A program made the translations under genes and the position numbers. The notes under the pieces were generated by a model. That model worked only from the letters and a program-made list of their open reading frames with translations. It did no database searches and was not told where the DNA came from. From Prolixibacteraceae bacterium (GTDB taxonomy: Bacteria > Bacteroidota > Bacteroidia > Bacteroidales > Prolixibacteraceae): 37,944 bases of DNA. The DNA is taken from contig JAIBEZ010000038.1 in NCBI GenBank assembly GCA_019459485.1, positions 1 through 37,944 of the forward strand, given 5' to 3'. Below are positions 25,757 to 35,241 of this stretch, piece by piece; the stretch's first letter is position 1, and every line of letters starts with the position of its first letter.

Positions 25757-27049
25757 TTATTCAGCAACCAGCAGAAAGTAATTCTTCTTGCCTTTTTGAA
25801 TCAGGATGTATTTGCCGTCAATGAGGAAATCCGCATTTATAAGCAATTCAGTATCTGCAACTTTGTCTTTGTTGATGCTTAACCCGTTTCCCTGAATCGT
25901 GCGGCGCAATTCTCCTTTCGATGGGAATACCATTGTTTTTTCAGCCAAAAGCTCAACCACTTTTATTCCGGCATTCAGTTCAGTTCCTGAAATTTTGAAT
26001 TGCGGAACTCCTTCAAAAACCGCCAGAAATGTTTCCTTGTCGAGTTTGCGCAGCAATTCAGCTGTTCCCTGTCCAAAAAGGATTTGCGAAGCTTCAACTG
26101 CCATCTCATAATCTTCGCGCGAATGCACCATTACAGTCACTTCTTCGGCCAGCCGTTTTTGAAGCAGGCGCAAATGTGGCGCTTCTGAATGTTGGTTAAT
26201 CAGTTCAGCAATTTCAGCTTTTTGCAAAAGGGTAAATATCTTGATGTACTTTTCAGCATCTTCATCAGAAGTATTCAACCAGAACTGAAAAAATTTGTAA
26301 GGCGAAGTCAGTTTTGGGTCGAGCCAAACGTTACCTGATTCGGTTTTGCCAAACTTAGTGCCATCTGCTTTTTTTATCAGCGGGCAAGTCAATGCAAAAG
26401 CTTCGCCACCGGTTTTTCTACGGATCAGTTCGGTACCTGTGGTAATGTTTCCCCACTGGTCGGAACCGCCCATTTGCAGTTTAACATTTTTGGTCTGATA
26501 AAGGTGAAGGAAATCGGTTCCCTGAACCAGCTGATAGGTAAATTCGGTAAACGACATTCCGGTGCTGCTTTCAGAATCCAGTCGTTTCTTTACTGAATCT
26601 TTCGACATCATATAATTGACTGTGATGTGTTTGCCAATGTCGCGGATGAAATCCAGAAAGGTAAATTCCCTCATCCAGTCGTAGTTGTTGACCATCTCGG
26701 CTGCATTCGGTACATCCGATTCGAAATCCAGAAATTTGGAAAGCTGTTTTTTTATTGATTCCTGATTGTGGCGCAGTGTCGGTTCGTCCAGTAAATTTCG
26801 TTCCTGCGATTTTCCTGAAGGATCGCCAATCATTCCGGTTGCTCCACCAATCAATGCAATGGGCTTGTGACCAGATAACTGGAAATGTTTAAGCAACATA
26901 ACACCAACCAGGTGTCCAATATGCAGCGAATCGGCAGTTGGGTCAATCCCAAGATACGAAACGGTTAATTCTTTATCGAGTTGTTCTTTTGTTCCGGGCA
27001 TGATATCGTGAATCATACCTCTCCACTTAAGTTCTTCAACAAAATTCAT
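25757..27049 (-). CDS. tyrS: Tyrosyl-tRNA synthetase
   Basis: A 430-residue class I synthetase. HIGH motif H43-I44-G45-H46 ([10 protein letters not shown]), the tyrosine-binding [14 protein letters not shown] and GGSDQWGNI, the KMSKS-equivalent KFGKTESG (232-239), and a C-terminal S4 RNA-binding domain (about 360-430). It charges tRNA-Tyr in the cytoplasm. The KFGKT form is the standard one in bacterial TyrRS. Start ATG 27049. The 144-bp upstream gap to the CvpA gene shows no clear promoter box and no T-box-like structure that I can recognise. Confidence 0.97.
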   Translation of the reverse strand: MNFVEELKWRGMIHDIMPGTKEQLDKELTVSYLGIDPTADSLHIGHLVGVMLLKHFQLSGHKPIALIGGATGMIGDPSGKSQERNLLDEPTLRHNQESIKKQLSKFLDFESDVPNAAEMVNNYDWMREFTFLDFIRDIGKHITVNYMMSKDSVKKRLDSESSTGMSFTEFTYQLVQGTDFLHLYQTKNVKLQMGGSDQWGNITTGTELIRRKTGGEAFALTCPLIKKADGTKFGKTESGNVWLDPKLTSPYKFFQFWLNTSDEDAEKYIKIFTLLQKAEIAELINQHSEAPHLRLLQKRLAEEVTVMVHSREDYEMAVEASQILFGQGTAELLRKLDKETFLAVFEGVPQFKISGTELNAGIKVVELLAEKTMVFPSKGELRRTIQGNGLSINKDKVADTELLINADFLIDGKYILIQKGKKNYFLLVAE

Positions 27050-27193
27050 GGTTATTTTTCTTTTTGAACATTAGAAATATTGCCTGAGATTACTAAATCC
27101 GGCAGGCGGGAAAGGCTGAAACTCCCCTCCGAAAAATTTGGCCAAAGATATAAAATGAATGGTTCACTGTCGAAATATCTCCATGCAAAATGA

Positions 27194-27730
27194 TCAGGTG
27201 ATTTTTACCGGGGGGTTAGCTGCTTCGTTTTTGTTCTCATCATCCGCATTCCAAAGCCTGATAAACGGGAATAAAGTAGGAACCAATTGTTTCATGGGCC
27301 CGTAAATTTTTGACTCCTCTTTTTGTTTGGAAGGTAAAATATGTACATTTTCATCGACGCTGTCAAAAAGCAGCAGAATGATACTCAAAATAACTGCGGC
27401 TTTTAGTACACCGAAAATGATTCCGGCCAACCGGTTTAAAAAGCCCAGAAAAACAGCTTTCACAACCGTATCGAGCATCTTTCCCATGATGTGAATCAGA
27501 ATCACAATAAGAATAAAAGTTACCACAAATGCTATGGTGCTGAGGTATTCTGAATGGTAACCTGTGTGTTTGGTTATAAAAGCGGCAGTATAATCAGAGA
27601 ATTTGATTCCACCCCAAATGCCCAGTATCAAAGCCGCCAGCGAAGCCAGCTCAATAATAAAACCATTGCGAAATCCTTGAATTGCTGCTAATAACAATAA
27701 AATGCCAAGAACCAGATCAATATAATTCAT
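27194..27730 (-). CDS. CvpA family membrane protein
   Basis: 178 residues from ATG 27730 (MNYIDLVLGILLLLAAIQGF); an in-frame TTG at 27757 would add nine residues and is less likely. Four TM segments span about residues 4-20, 25-45, 60-80 and 100-120. The CvpA pattern RNGFIIELASLAALILGIWGG and FLNRLAGIIFGVLKAAVI are present, followed by a polar cytoplasmic tail. The family is named for colicin V production in E. coli; its general function is unclear. It is divergent from the GH3 gene with 174 bp between, and likely read with tyrS. Confidence 0.9.
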   Translation of the reverse strand: MNYIDLVLGILLLLAAIQGFRNGFIIELASLAALILGIWGGIKFSDYTAAFITKHTGYHSEYLSTIAFVVTFILIVILIHIMGKMLDTVVKAVFLGFLNRLAGIIFGVLKAAVILSIILLLFDSVDENVHILPSKQKEESKIYGPMKQLVPTLFPFIRLWNADDENKNEAANPPVKIT

Positions 27731-27872
27731 AAATGTAAGAGTTGAATGGAGATTCAAATTTCAGTAAAAATAGAAAAATTATATTTAAGCAACCAACAAA
27801 CTTTATGCAGGCGACAATCCTTAGTTGGGAAAATGGCTGGGTTCAAATCTCAAGCGAATTCAGTTTTTTTAA

Positions 27873-27880
27873 TAATTTTG
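27873..27880 (+). promoter_or_regulatory. Possible promoter -7 box of GH3 gene
   Basis: TAATTTTG, 24 bp before the ATG, fits TAnnTTTG. No TTG lies 19-21 bp upstream, so this is a weak call. Confidence 0.35.
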
Positions 27881-27904
27881 TGACCATTCTGAAAATAAAT
27901 TTCC

Positions 27905-29422
27905 ATGCCAGTAATCAACTCAATTATTAATTGGGCCAATTTTAAACGTATATACGAAATTGAGCTATTTAAAAAGCATCCACAGGAAGTTCAGCGCGAG
28001 GTACTTTTCGAACTTTTAGAGGAGGCTTCCAATACCGAAACTGGATTAAAGTATAATTTCAGAAACATTCGCTCCGAAAAGGAGTTTCGTGAAAATGTTC
28101 CTGTTCAGACCTACGACGATATAAAAGAAACCGTTGAACGGATGATGCAGGGCGAAAAAAACCTGATTTGGCCGGGCGAAACCAAATGGTTTGCAAAATC
28201 GTCGGGAACCACCCATGATAAAAGCAAGTTTATTCCGGTGAGCAAAGATTGCCTCGAAGGCGTTCACATACGCGGCGGACGAGACGTGCTGGCCCTGTAC
28301 CTGAAAAATAATCCTGAATCGGGCATCTTGTCGGGCAAATCGCTAACCCTTGGCGGAAGCCATCGGGTAAGTAACTTTAACAACAACAGCTATTACGGCG
28401 ATCTTTCGGCCATCATCATAGAAAATATACCATTCTGGACCGAATTTTACCGGACACCTTCTACTGAAATATCGCTTCTTGAAGAGTTTGAAGAAAAAAT
28501 TGAAAAGATCATTAAACATTCGCTGGGCGAAAATGTGACATCGTTTGCCGGTGTTCCGTCGTGGTACCTGGTTTTATTAAAGCGCGTGTTGGAGGTTACC
28601 GGCAAAAGCAATATTCTGGAAGTTTGGCCCAATCTGGAAGTTTTTACCCATGGCGGGGTGAAATTTGAACCCTATCGCGAGCAATACGAAAAACTGTTCC
28701 CGGGCACACAGATGCATTACATGGAAACCTACAATGCATCGGAAGGATTTTTTGGAATTCAGGATGAGCCGGACAAGAAGGATATGTTGCTGATGCTCGA
28801 TTACGGAATTTACTACGAATTTATTCCGATGGATAAATTCCGGAGCGCTACGCCTAAAGTGATTTCACTTCAGGAGGTCGAATTAGGTGAAAATTATGCC
28901 ATGGTGATTACTACCAATGGCGGATTGTGGCGTTATGTGATTGGCGATACCATCAGGTTTACTTCGCGAAACCCGTATAAATTTCTGATTACCGGCAGAA
29001 CCAAACATTTTATAAATGCTTTTGGCGAGGAACTGATTATCGACAATGCAGAAAAAGCATTTCAGATTGCCTGTACTCGAACCGGCGCCATAATTTCGGA
29101 ATATACCGGCGGCCCGATATATATGAATGATAACCAGAAAGGGGCTCATGAGTGGGTTATTGAGTTTGAAAAACCACCACGCGATTTGGAACATTTCATT
29201 TCTTTGTTCGATGGGGCTTTGAAAACCATCAACTCGGATTACGAAGCCAAACGGCACAAAAGCCTCAGCCTTGAAATGCCACATTTTATTGTTGCAAAAA
29301 AGGGACTTTTTTACGAATGGATGAAAAACAGAGGGAAAGTTGGCGGTCAGAATAAAATACCACGCCTGTCAAACGACCGGCAATACCTCGATCAGTTAAT
29401 CGAATTGAATAATTCTTTGTAA
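27905..29422 (+). CDS. GH3 auxin-responsive promoter family protein (acyl-adenylate-forming)
   Basis: A 505-residue GH3-fold enzyme homologue. Visible motifs: ATP/phosphate loop KSSGTTHDKSKFIPVS (about residue 98 on), the YNASEGFFGIQ nucleotide motif, GGLWRYVIGDTIRF, and a C-terminal lobe beginning GRTKHFINAFGEELI. Plant GH3 proteins adenylate and amidate auxin or jasmonate. The bacterial members, common in Bacteroidota, have no established substrate, so the reaction here is likely ATP-dependent carboxylate activation and no more can be said. First gene of a plus-strand cluster with the nucleoside kinase 69 bp downstream. A hairpin-like AACTTTT/AAAAGTT lies in that gap. Confidence 0.93.
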   Translation: MPVINSIINWANFKRIYEIELFKKHPQEVQREVLFELLEEASNTETGLKYNFRNIRSEKEFRENVPVQTYDDIKETVERMMQGEKNLIWPGETKWFAKSSGTTHDKSKFIPVSKDCLEGVHIRGGRDVLALYLKNNPESGILSGKSLTLGGSHRVSNFNNNSYYGDLSAIIIENIPFWTEFYRTPSTEISLLEEFEEKIEKIIKHSLGENVTSFAGVPSWYLVLLKRVLEVTGKSNILEVWPNLEVFTHGGVKFEPYREQYEKLFPGTQMHYMETYNASEGFFGIQDEPDKKDMLLMLDYGIYYEFIPMDKFRSATPKVISLQEVELGENYAMVITTNGGLWRYVIGDTIRFTSRNPYKFLITGRTKHFINAFGEELIIDNAEKAFQIACTRTGAIISEYTGGPIYMNDNQKGAHEWVIEFEKPPRDLEHFISLFDGALKTINSDYEAKRHKSLSLEMPHFIVAKKGLFYEWMKNRGKVGGQNKIPRLSNDRQYLDQLIELNNSL

Positions 29423-29491
29423 ACTTTTCGGAATAGTCAAAAGTTCGGTGTATTATTCCGTATTTTGGATCAAATTTTTAAACCTATCAAA

Positions 29492-30106
29492 ATGCACATT
29501 GCTTTAGCCGGAAATATTGGAGCGGGAAAGACTACTTTGACCGAATTACTCTCGAAACATTATAAATGGGTGGCCCATTATGAAGATGTTGATGAAAATC
29601 CTTATTTGAATGATTTTTATGAAGACATGCAACGTTGGTCGTTCAACCTTCAGATTTACTTTCTTAACAGCCGCTTTAAACAAGTAGTTGATATTCGGAA
29701 TTCATCGAAAACGGTGATTCAGGATCGCACCATATATGAAGATGCGGAGATTTTTGCACCCAACCTGCATGCCATGGGACTGATGTCAACCCGCGATTTT
29801 AACAACTACCATTCTCTTTTTCAGATGATGACCAAGTTTGTTCAGGCTCCTGATCTGCTTATTTACCTTCGTGCTTCGGTTCCTACCCTGGTTCATCAGA
29901 TTCAGAAACGCGGACGCGACTACGAAAATTCCATCAGGATTGATTACCTGAAGCAACTTAACGAACGCTACGAAGCCTGGGTGAACCGCTACAAAGCCGG
30001 TAAATTGCTGATCATTGACGTTGACCGTATTAACTTCCAGAACAATCCTGAAGATTTAAGCAATGTGATTGACAGGATTGATGCCCAGATTCATGGATTA
30101 TTTTAA
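29492..30106 (+). CDS. Deoxynucleoside kinase (dAdo/dGuo kinase family)
   Basis: 204 residues from ATG 29492 ([16 protein letters not shown]); an upstream TTG at 29465 is less likely. P-loop GNIGAGKT is at residues 7-14, [13 protein letters not shown] contains the catalytic/substrate Glu, the DRT-type motif is in [12 protein letters not shown], and the lid segment RGRDYENSI follows. It phosphorylates deoxynucleosides for salvage in the cytoplasm; purine deoxynucleosides are the usual substrates in related enzymes. The stop overlaps the first possible start of rdgB, whose product cleans up non-canonical purine nucleotides, so a nucleotide-pool pairing is plausible. Confidence 0.92.
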   Translation: MHIALAGNIGAGKTTLTELLSKHYKWVAHYEDVDENPYLNDFYEDMQRWSFNLQIYFLNSRFKQVVDIRNSSKTVIQDRTIYEDAEIFAPNLHAMGLMSTRDFNNYHSLFQMMTKFVQAPDLLIYLRASVPTLVHQIQKRGRDYENSIRIDYLKQLNERYEAWVNRYKAGKLLIIDVDRINFQNNPEDLSNVIDRIDAQIHGLF

Positions 30107-30111
30107 TGGTT

Positions 30112-30696
30112 ATGAAACTTGTATTTGCAACAAATAATCAGCATAAACTTCAGGAAATTACTCAATTACTCAATGGATCGTTCGAACTGCTAAGTCTGAA
30201 CGATATTGGTTGTGAGGATGATATTCCTGAAAATCAGGCTACTCTTGAAGGCAATGCTGCCGAAAAATCATTTTTCATCTATAATAAATATGGTTTAAAT
30301 TGTTTTGCCGACGATACGGGGCTTGAGATAGAAGCCTTGAACGGCGAGCCTGGCGTTTATTCGGCCCGCTATGCCGGAGAGGAGCGCAGTGCTGAAAATA
30401 ATATGGATTTGGTTTTAGATAAACTGGATAAAATAAAAAACCGGAAGGCACGTTTTAGAACAGTTGTTTCGTTGGTGATTGACGGGAACGAAACTCAATT
30501 CGAAGGCATCGTTGACGGGCAGATACTGGAAGAAAAGCGGGGAAAAACAGGCTTTGGATACGATCCGATTTTCAAACCCGACGAATCCGGTGTTTCTTTT
30601 GCAGAAATGACAATGGATGAAAAGAACAAAATCAGTCACAGGGGTAGGGCAGTGCAGAAATTAGTTGAATATTTAATCCGGCATAAAGGGAAATAA
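30112..30696 (+). CDS. rdgB: Non-canonical purine NTP pyrophosphatase (RdgB/HAM1)
   Basis: 194 residues from ATG 30112 ([12 protein letters not shown]), two codons after an alternative ATG at 30106 that overlaps the kinase stop. Family motifs are [12 protein letters not shown] (phosphate/substrate), [25 protein letters not shown] (metal binding and base pocket), GFGYDPIF, and the closing [15 protein letters not shown]. It hydrolyses ITP, dITP and XTP to monophosphates, keeping them out of DNA and RNA. The porZ ATG overlaps its stop (TAATG). Confidence 0.96.
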   Translation: MKLVFATNNQHKLQEITQLLNGSFELLSLNDIGCEDDIPENQATLEGNAAEKSFFIYNKYGLNCFADDTGLEIEALNGEPGVYSARYAGEERSAENNMDLVLDKLDKIKNRKARFRTVVSLVIDGNETQFEGIVDGQILEEKRGKTGFGYDPIFKPDESGVSFAEMTMDEKNKISHRGRAVQKLVEYLIRHKGK

Positions 30697-33029
30697 TGGC
30701 GAACAAATACCTGTTATTCATAGCATTTATCTTTCTGACAGTCTTTAGTGTCAATTCTCAGCCAACTATTGGCGAATGGACCGATTATCAATCGTATGCC
30801 CATGCCAAAAATGTGGTTGATACTGGCGAAAAAATTTATTGTGTTACTGAAGGTGGCTTGTTTTCGTACAACAAAACAGATAACAGCATTCAGAAAATGT
30901 CGGGGATTAATGGTCTTTCTGATGCAGGTGTTGATCGGCTGGCATACAGTAAAGAGAATAAATTGCTGTTAGTAGCCTATGAGAATGCAAATATTGATTT
31001 AATATTTGATACCAAAATTTTTAACCTATCCGACATCAAAAGGAAGCAAATATCCGCTGATAAAAAAATCAATAATGTATTGTTTGTCGGGAATCTGGCA
31101 TATCTCTCCTGTGGTTTCGGCATTGTGGTCATCAATCTCGAACGAAAAGAAATAAAAGATACTTATTTTATTGGTCAGGATGGCGCCTATGTCAATGTTC
31201 AGGATATGGCTACCGATGGCACCTTTTTGTATGCGGCCACTACCACCGGAATATTTAAAGCACTTGCTTCGGAACCCAACCTTCAGAATTACAACAACTG
31301 GAGCCGGATTACAAACATTCCCAATGCCAGCAAAAAGTTCAGCAAAATAAAATATTTTGAAGGGAAAATCTTTGCCAATTATACTCCCGACGAGTGGGCG
31401 CAGGACGAAATGTACCAACTGACAGAAGATAATTGGGTGCGTTTCCTACCACGTGTTAATTATGTTTCGGATGTGACGATAAGTGGGAATTACCTCGTTT
31501 TTTCCAGTAGGGAAGAGATTTTTATTTACGATGATAAACTTGAACTAATAAAGTATGTTTATCAATATTCGTTTTCAGGAAAAGAAGAAAAGCCTATCAG
31601 TACAATGTGCGCAGTTTTGGACGATCAGAATGTACTTTGGATTGCCGACCAGAAATATGGGCTGATCAAAGTCGGAACTCAAACCGAAAAAATTGTTCCC
31701 GACGGGCCCATTGACAACAAAATATTTTCGCTTTCAATGAATGGCAATGACCTTTGGATTACTCCCGGCGGCAAGTCAAATCCGTGGGGAAATCTTTATA
31801 ACCAACCGCAGTTTCAACTTAACCGCGAGGGAAAGTGGTCGGTTTTTGATCGTAATGTTTTCCCCATTTTAAACGATTTACGCGACATGGTTTGTGTTAT
31901 TTCCGACCCGAAAGATCCGGATCATTTTTTTGCAGGTTCCTGGGGCGGAGGTGTTCTCGAATTTAAAGCCGGTAAGTTTCACAAACAGCATAACAACCTC
32001 AACAGCAGCTTGCAAACCCAATTGCCAGGCCAACCAAACGATCCCTATGTCCGTATCGGCGGGATGGATTTTGATTCGAAAGGAAACCTTTGGGTAACCA
32101 ATTCTGGGGTAGCCAATGTGCTTTCTGTTTTTCAGACTGACGGACAATGGAAATCTTATGAGTTAAGTGGAATTGCCAATAATACTTTCATCGGAAAAGT
32201 GCTGGTGACCAAAGACGATGATAAATGGATTATCCTTGGCCGTGGTCAGTACATGTATGCACTTAATGGTGACGACGAACAATCTAAAATGCAAAAAGTT
32301 ACGGCCTATTTCTCCAACGGAAAGGAAGAACTTTATACGGATATGAGGGATGTAAATGCCATTGCCGAAGATCAAAATGGTGAATTATGGCTGGGCACAT
32401 CAGGCGGAGTGGCAGTATTCACAAATCCCCAAAAGATATGGGAAGATGCCACAATGTTTGCAACACGCCCCGGATTAGACCTGAACGATGGAAAATTTCA
32501 TCCTTTGCTCGAAAAAGAATCAATTACCGCCATCGCTATTGATGGGGCAAACCGGAAATGGATTGGAACCAAAACTTCCGGCGTATTTTTAATTTCTGAA
32601 AATGGTGATACGGAACTTGAACATTTTAATATGGAGAACAGTCCGCTGCCAACCGATGAAATTACCGACATCGCAATTAACCAAAAATCCGGCGAAGTTT
32701 TTATCGGGACCTCAGTCGGGTTGATTTCGTACATGGGCGAAGCAACTGCCGGCAATGAAGAATTTGCTGATGTTTATGTCTATCCAAACCCGGTTCGCGA
32801 AACTTATGAAGGTCCGATCGTTGTAAAAGGACTGGTTGAAGATACCGATTTACGAATTACCGATATTAGCGGGAACCTGGTGCACAAAACTACTTCACTC
32901 GGCGGCCAGGCAATCTGGGATGGTAAAAACTTAAACGGAAACCGTTGCAAAACCGGAGTCTATCTGGTTTTTATGAGCGATGCATCAGGAAATAAAACGA
33001 TGGTGACCAAACTTTTATTTATCCATTAA
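30696..33029 (+). CDS. porZ: PorZ-like beta-propeller protein of the type IX secretion system
   Basis: 777 residues, nearly the same length as Porphyromonas PorZ. It has a signal peptide (1-21, ending SVNSQ), then GEWTDYQSYAHAKNVV, and repeated two-component-regulator-type propeller blades (for example ENKLLLVAYENANIDLI and GELWLGTSGGVAVF) filling two propellers. A type-A T9SS sorting domain starts near residue 691 (YPNP at 696-699) and ends MVTKLLFIH. In Porphyromonas, PorZ is a surface protein of the attachment complex that hands anionic LPS to the sortase PorU. Family and synteny with downstream recO are usual in Bacteroidota. This implies a functional T9SS elsewhere in the genome. Confidence 0.9.
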   Translation: MANKYLLFIAFIFLTVFSVNSQPTIGEWTDYQSYAHAKNVVDTGEKIYCVTEGGLFSYNKTDNSIQKMSGINGLSDAGVDRLAYSKENKLLLVAYENANIDLIFDTKIFNLSDIKRKQISADKKINNVLFVGNLAYLSCGFGIVVINLERKEIKDTYFIGQDGAYVNVQDMATDGTFLYAATTTGIFKALASEPNLQNYNNWSRITNIPNASKKFSKIKYFEGKIFANYTPDEWAQDEMYQLTEDNWVRFLPRVNYVSDVTISGNYLVFSSREEIFIYDDKLELIKYVYQYSFSGKEEKPISTMCAVLDDQNVLWIADQKYGLIKVGTQTEKIVPDGPIDNKIFSLSMNGNDLWITPGGKSNPWGNLYNQPQFQLNREGKWSVFDRNVFPILNDLRDMVCVISDPKDPDHFFAGSWGGGVLEFKAGKFHKQHNNLNSSLQTQLPGQPNDPYVRIGGMDFDSKGNLWVTNSGVANVLSVFQTDGQWKSYELSGIANNTFIGKVLVTKDDDKWIILGRGQYMYALNGDDEQSKMQKVTAYFSNGKEELYTDMRDVNAIAEDQNGELWLGTSGGVAVFTNPQKIWEDATMFATRPGLDLNDGKFHPLLEKESITAIAIDGANRKWIGTKTSGVFLISENGDTELEHFNMENSPLPTDEITDIAINQKSGEVFIGTSVGLISYMGEATAGNEEFADVYVYPNPVRETYEGPIVVKGLVEDTDLRITDISGNLVHKTTSLGGQAIWDGKNLNGNRCKTGVYLVFMSDASGNKTMVTKLLFIH

Positions 33030-33041
33030 AACTGACAACCT

Positions 33042-33767
33042 GTGCTCGAAAAAACTCGGGGCATCTTTTTACATTCAGTAAAATATTCCGAAACCAGCAT
33101 TATTGCTGTAATTTATACTGAATCTTTTGGCCGCCAGTCGTTCATGATTAATGGTGCAAGAAGTAAAAAATCGACTGTTAAATCGGTTGCTTTTCAACCA
33201 CTTTATCTTCTCGATCTTGAGATTTATTACAAAACTGGCCGCGAAATCCATCGGTTGAAAGATGTCCGGATTGCAAATCCTTTTTCGACCATTCCGTTTG
33301 ATATCCGGAAAAGTTCGCAGGTAATTTTTTTGGCCGAAATTCTTTACAAATGTTTAAAGGAAGAAGAGCCCAATCCGGGCTTGTTTCATTTTATATACAA
33401 TTCATTGAGTTTTCTTGATTTGTCTGATCAGGGGATTAGTAATTTCCACGTTTGGTTCCTGTTTAAACTGACACAGTTTTTAGGAATCTATCCAAGTCGT
33501 GACAATGCGCTGATCAGCAATTATTTTGACTTGCAAAAAGCAAGGTTTGTGAGCAATGAGCCAATTCACAATCAGTTTACCGATAAGCACATAACCGGAT
33601 TGTTGGCAATGCTTTTCGATATTGATTTTTCGTCGCTTGGGAAACTGGAATATTCTCAGAATGAACGGCGTCAATTGCTCGATAAGTTACTCGAATATTA
33701 CAGAATTCATTTTGACAACATGGGTGAGATAAAATCATTGGACATTTTGAGAGAAGTTTTACGCTGA
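33042..33767 (+). CDS. recO: DNA repair protein RecO
   Basis: 241 residues from GTG 33042, 12 bp after porZ. The N-terminal OB domain (1-80) starts KTRGIFLHSVKYSETSIIAVIYTE, and the helical domain follows (for example FLAEILYKCLKEEEPNPGLF and FLFKLTQFLGIYPSRDN). RecO anneals strands and loads RecA with RecR in the RecF pathway. The Cys4 zinc motif found in many RecO proteins is absent: the only Cys is in KCLKEEE. That is common in Bacteroidota. No ATG in a good position exists upstream, so GTG is the natural start. Confidence 0.93.
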   Translation: MLEKTRGIFLHSVKYSETSIIAVIYTESFGRQSFMINGARSKKSTVKSVAFQPLYLLDLEIYYKTGREIHRLKDVRIANPFSTIPFDIRKSSQVIFLAEILYKCLKEEEPNPGLFHFIYNSLSFLDLSDQGISNFHVWFLFKLTQFLGIYPSRDNALISNYFDLQKARFVSNEPIHNQFTDKHITGLLAMLFDIDFSSLGKLEYSQNERRQLLDKLLEYYRIHFDNMGEIKSLDILREVLR

Positions 33768-33839
33768 TTTATGTGTTGAATAAAACATTATATTTGAAAG
33801 TGAATGCCATTTGAAATGCAACCAAACAGCATATTTTTT

Positions 33840-33847
33840 TAACTTTG
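33840..33847 (+). promoter_or_regulatory. Promoter -7 box of the aminotransferase-like gene
   Basis: TAACTTTG, the same sequence as in the regulator promoter at 10873, ending 18 bp before ATG 33866. The -33 is poor (TGC at 20 bp). It suggests that this gene is read separately from recO. Confidence 0.45.
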
Positions 33848-33865
33848 CCAGTCAATATTTACAAA

Positions 33866-35017
33866 ATGTCTCAAACGAAATTACTCGTCACTAAAGGAAG
33901 TATATTTTCCGCTGTTAATAAACTGGTTACCGAAACCGGTGCAATTGATCTTTCTTTAGGGAAAACTGATTTTCCGTGCCCTGAAAAACTGGCAGAACTG
34001 GCAGCAACATATATTCGGTCGGGATACAATAATTATGCACCGCACGAAGGGGTCAGCGAATTACGTGCTGTAATTTCTACAAGAGTAAAAAACCTTTACA
34101 AACGCTCATACAATCCTGAAACAGAAATTACCATCACAGCAGGTCATGTTCAGGCAATAATGACCGCTATAAGTTCGGTGGTAAAAGATGAAGACGAAGT
34201 AATTCTTTTTGAGCCCGCCTACGAATCGTATGCTCCGGCAATTGTACATGCTGGTGCCCGCCCGGTTTATGTTGCCCTTAAATCACCTGATTTCCATATC
34301 GACTGGGAAGAAGTCCGGAAAATGGTTTCTTCCAAAACACGGATGATTATTCTCAATTCACCGCACAATCCCAGCGGTTCTGTTTTATCTGAATCGGATC
34401 TGATTCAGTTGCAAAAACTAATTAACGGAACCAACATAGTTGTTCTGAGCGACGAGGTTTTCGAATCAATCGTGTTTGATAACAGCACCCATCAAAGTGT
34501 AGCCAAATTTGACAAGCTGGCAGAGCGGAGTTTCGTGGTTTCTTCATTCGGCCCGGTTTTCAATATCAATGGCTGGGGTCTCGCTTACATTCTGGCACCC
34601 GAGAAATTAATGAATGAATTCCGGAGGATACAGCAATTCCAGATTTACAATGTGAATACTCCGCTTCAGTATGCTCTTTCAGAATATTTACTGACGGAAG
34701 ATTCGAAGAAGGATATTTCAGAAATGTATCAGGGCAAACGAAACTATTTTAACCGGTTGTTGGGCGGAAGTTTGTTTAAGATTATTCCTTCTCAGGGAAG
34801 TTATTTCGAAATACTTGATTATTCTGCCATTTCTGATGAACCGGATACCGACTTCACGTACCGTCTGGCAACAGAATATGGAGTGGGAGTTGTTCCTGTT
34901 TCCGCTTTTCTGCACGAAAAAAACAAACAGAAAATGGTACGTATTTGTTTTGCGAAAAACAACGAAACCCTCGAAGCTGCTGCTGAACGTTTACGATTGG
35001 TTACTTCCTTAAAATAG
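33866..35017 (+). CDS. Aminotransferase class I/II-fold protein lacking the PLP lysine
   Basis: 383 residues from ATG 33866; an upstream TTG at 33845 is unlikely. The whole protein aligns by eye with methionine/kynurenine-type aminotransferases: NNYAPHEGVSELRAVIS, DEVILFEPAYESYAPAI, NSPHNPSGSV (N168), SDEVFESIVF (D196) and the carboxylate Arg in VRICFAKN. The Schiff-base segment, normally SFGKT, reads SFGPV: codon CCG at 34553-34555 makes residue 230 Pro. The PLP-contacting Tyr of DEVYE is Phe199, and the GAT phosphate loop is GHV. The frame is intact, with no stops. So it is either a pseudoenzyme or an enzyme with another chemistry. It lies alone between recO and the sugar-binding lipoprotein. 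Confidence 0.88.
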   Translation: MSQTKLLVTKGSIFSAVNKLVTETGAIDLSLGKTDFPCPEKLAELAATYIRSGYNNYAPHEGVSELRAVISTRVKNLYKRSYNPETEITITAGHVQAIMTAISSVVKDEDEVILFEPAYESYAPAIVHAGARPVYVALKSPDFHIDWEEVRKMVSSKTRMIILNSPHNPSGSVLSESDLIQLQKLINGTNIVVLSDEVFESIVFDNSTHQSVAKFDKLAERSFVVSSFGPVFNINGWGLAYILAPEKLMNEFRRIQQFQIYNVNTPLQYALSEYLLTEDSKKDISEMYQGKRNYFNRLLGGSLFKIIPSQGSYFEILDYSAISDEPDTDFTYRLATEYGVGVVPVSAFLHEKNKQKMVRICFAKNNETLEAAAERLRLVTSLK

Positions 35018-35241
35018 AATGCCGGATCAGTTATCAAGTGAGTTTTATGTTCCTTCCTGTTTTCTTTTGATATGTTATTCAACCATCTGTTGGATCGAAC
35101 GAAGTATGAGTTTTTCCGTATAAAAATTTAATTTCCAGAATTGTTTATTTATTAATACAAGTGGTTCTCGGTTAGGATCAGTTCTTCCCTTTTTTATGGT
35201 TATGGTATAATTCAAATATTCACTGATAAATTCCATCTACT

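Noticed and set aside
27826-27865. tRNA-like GGTTCAAATC T-loop sequence
   Set aside because: The T stem is imperfect, and no acceptor, D or anticodon arms can be drawn around it.
35018-35241. 224-bp gap before the xylose-type lipoprotein, examined for a promoter or riboswitch
   Set aside because: Only weak AT-rich TATAATT-like strings and no TAnnTTTG box or conserved structure that I could support.
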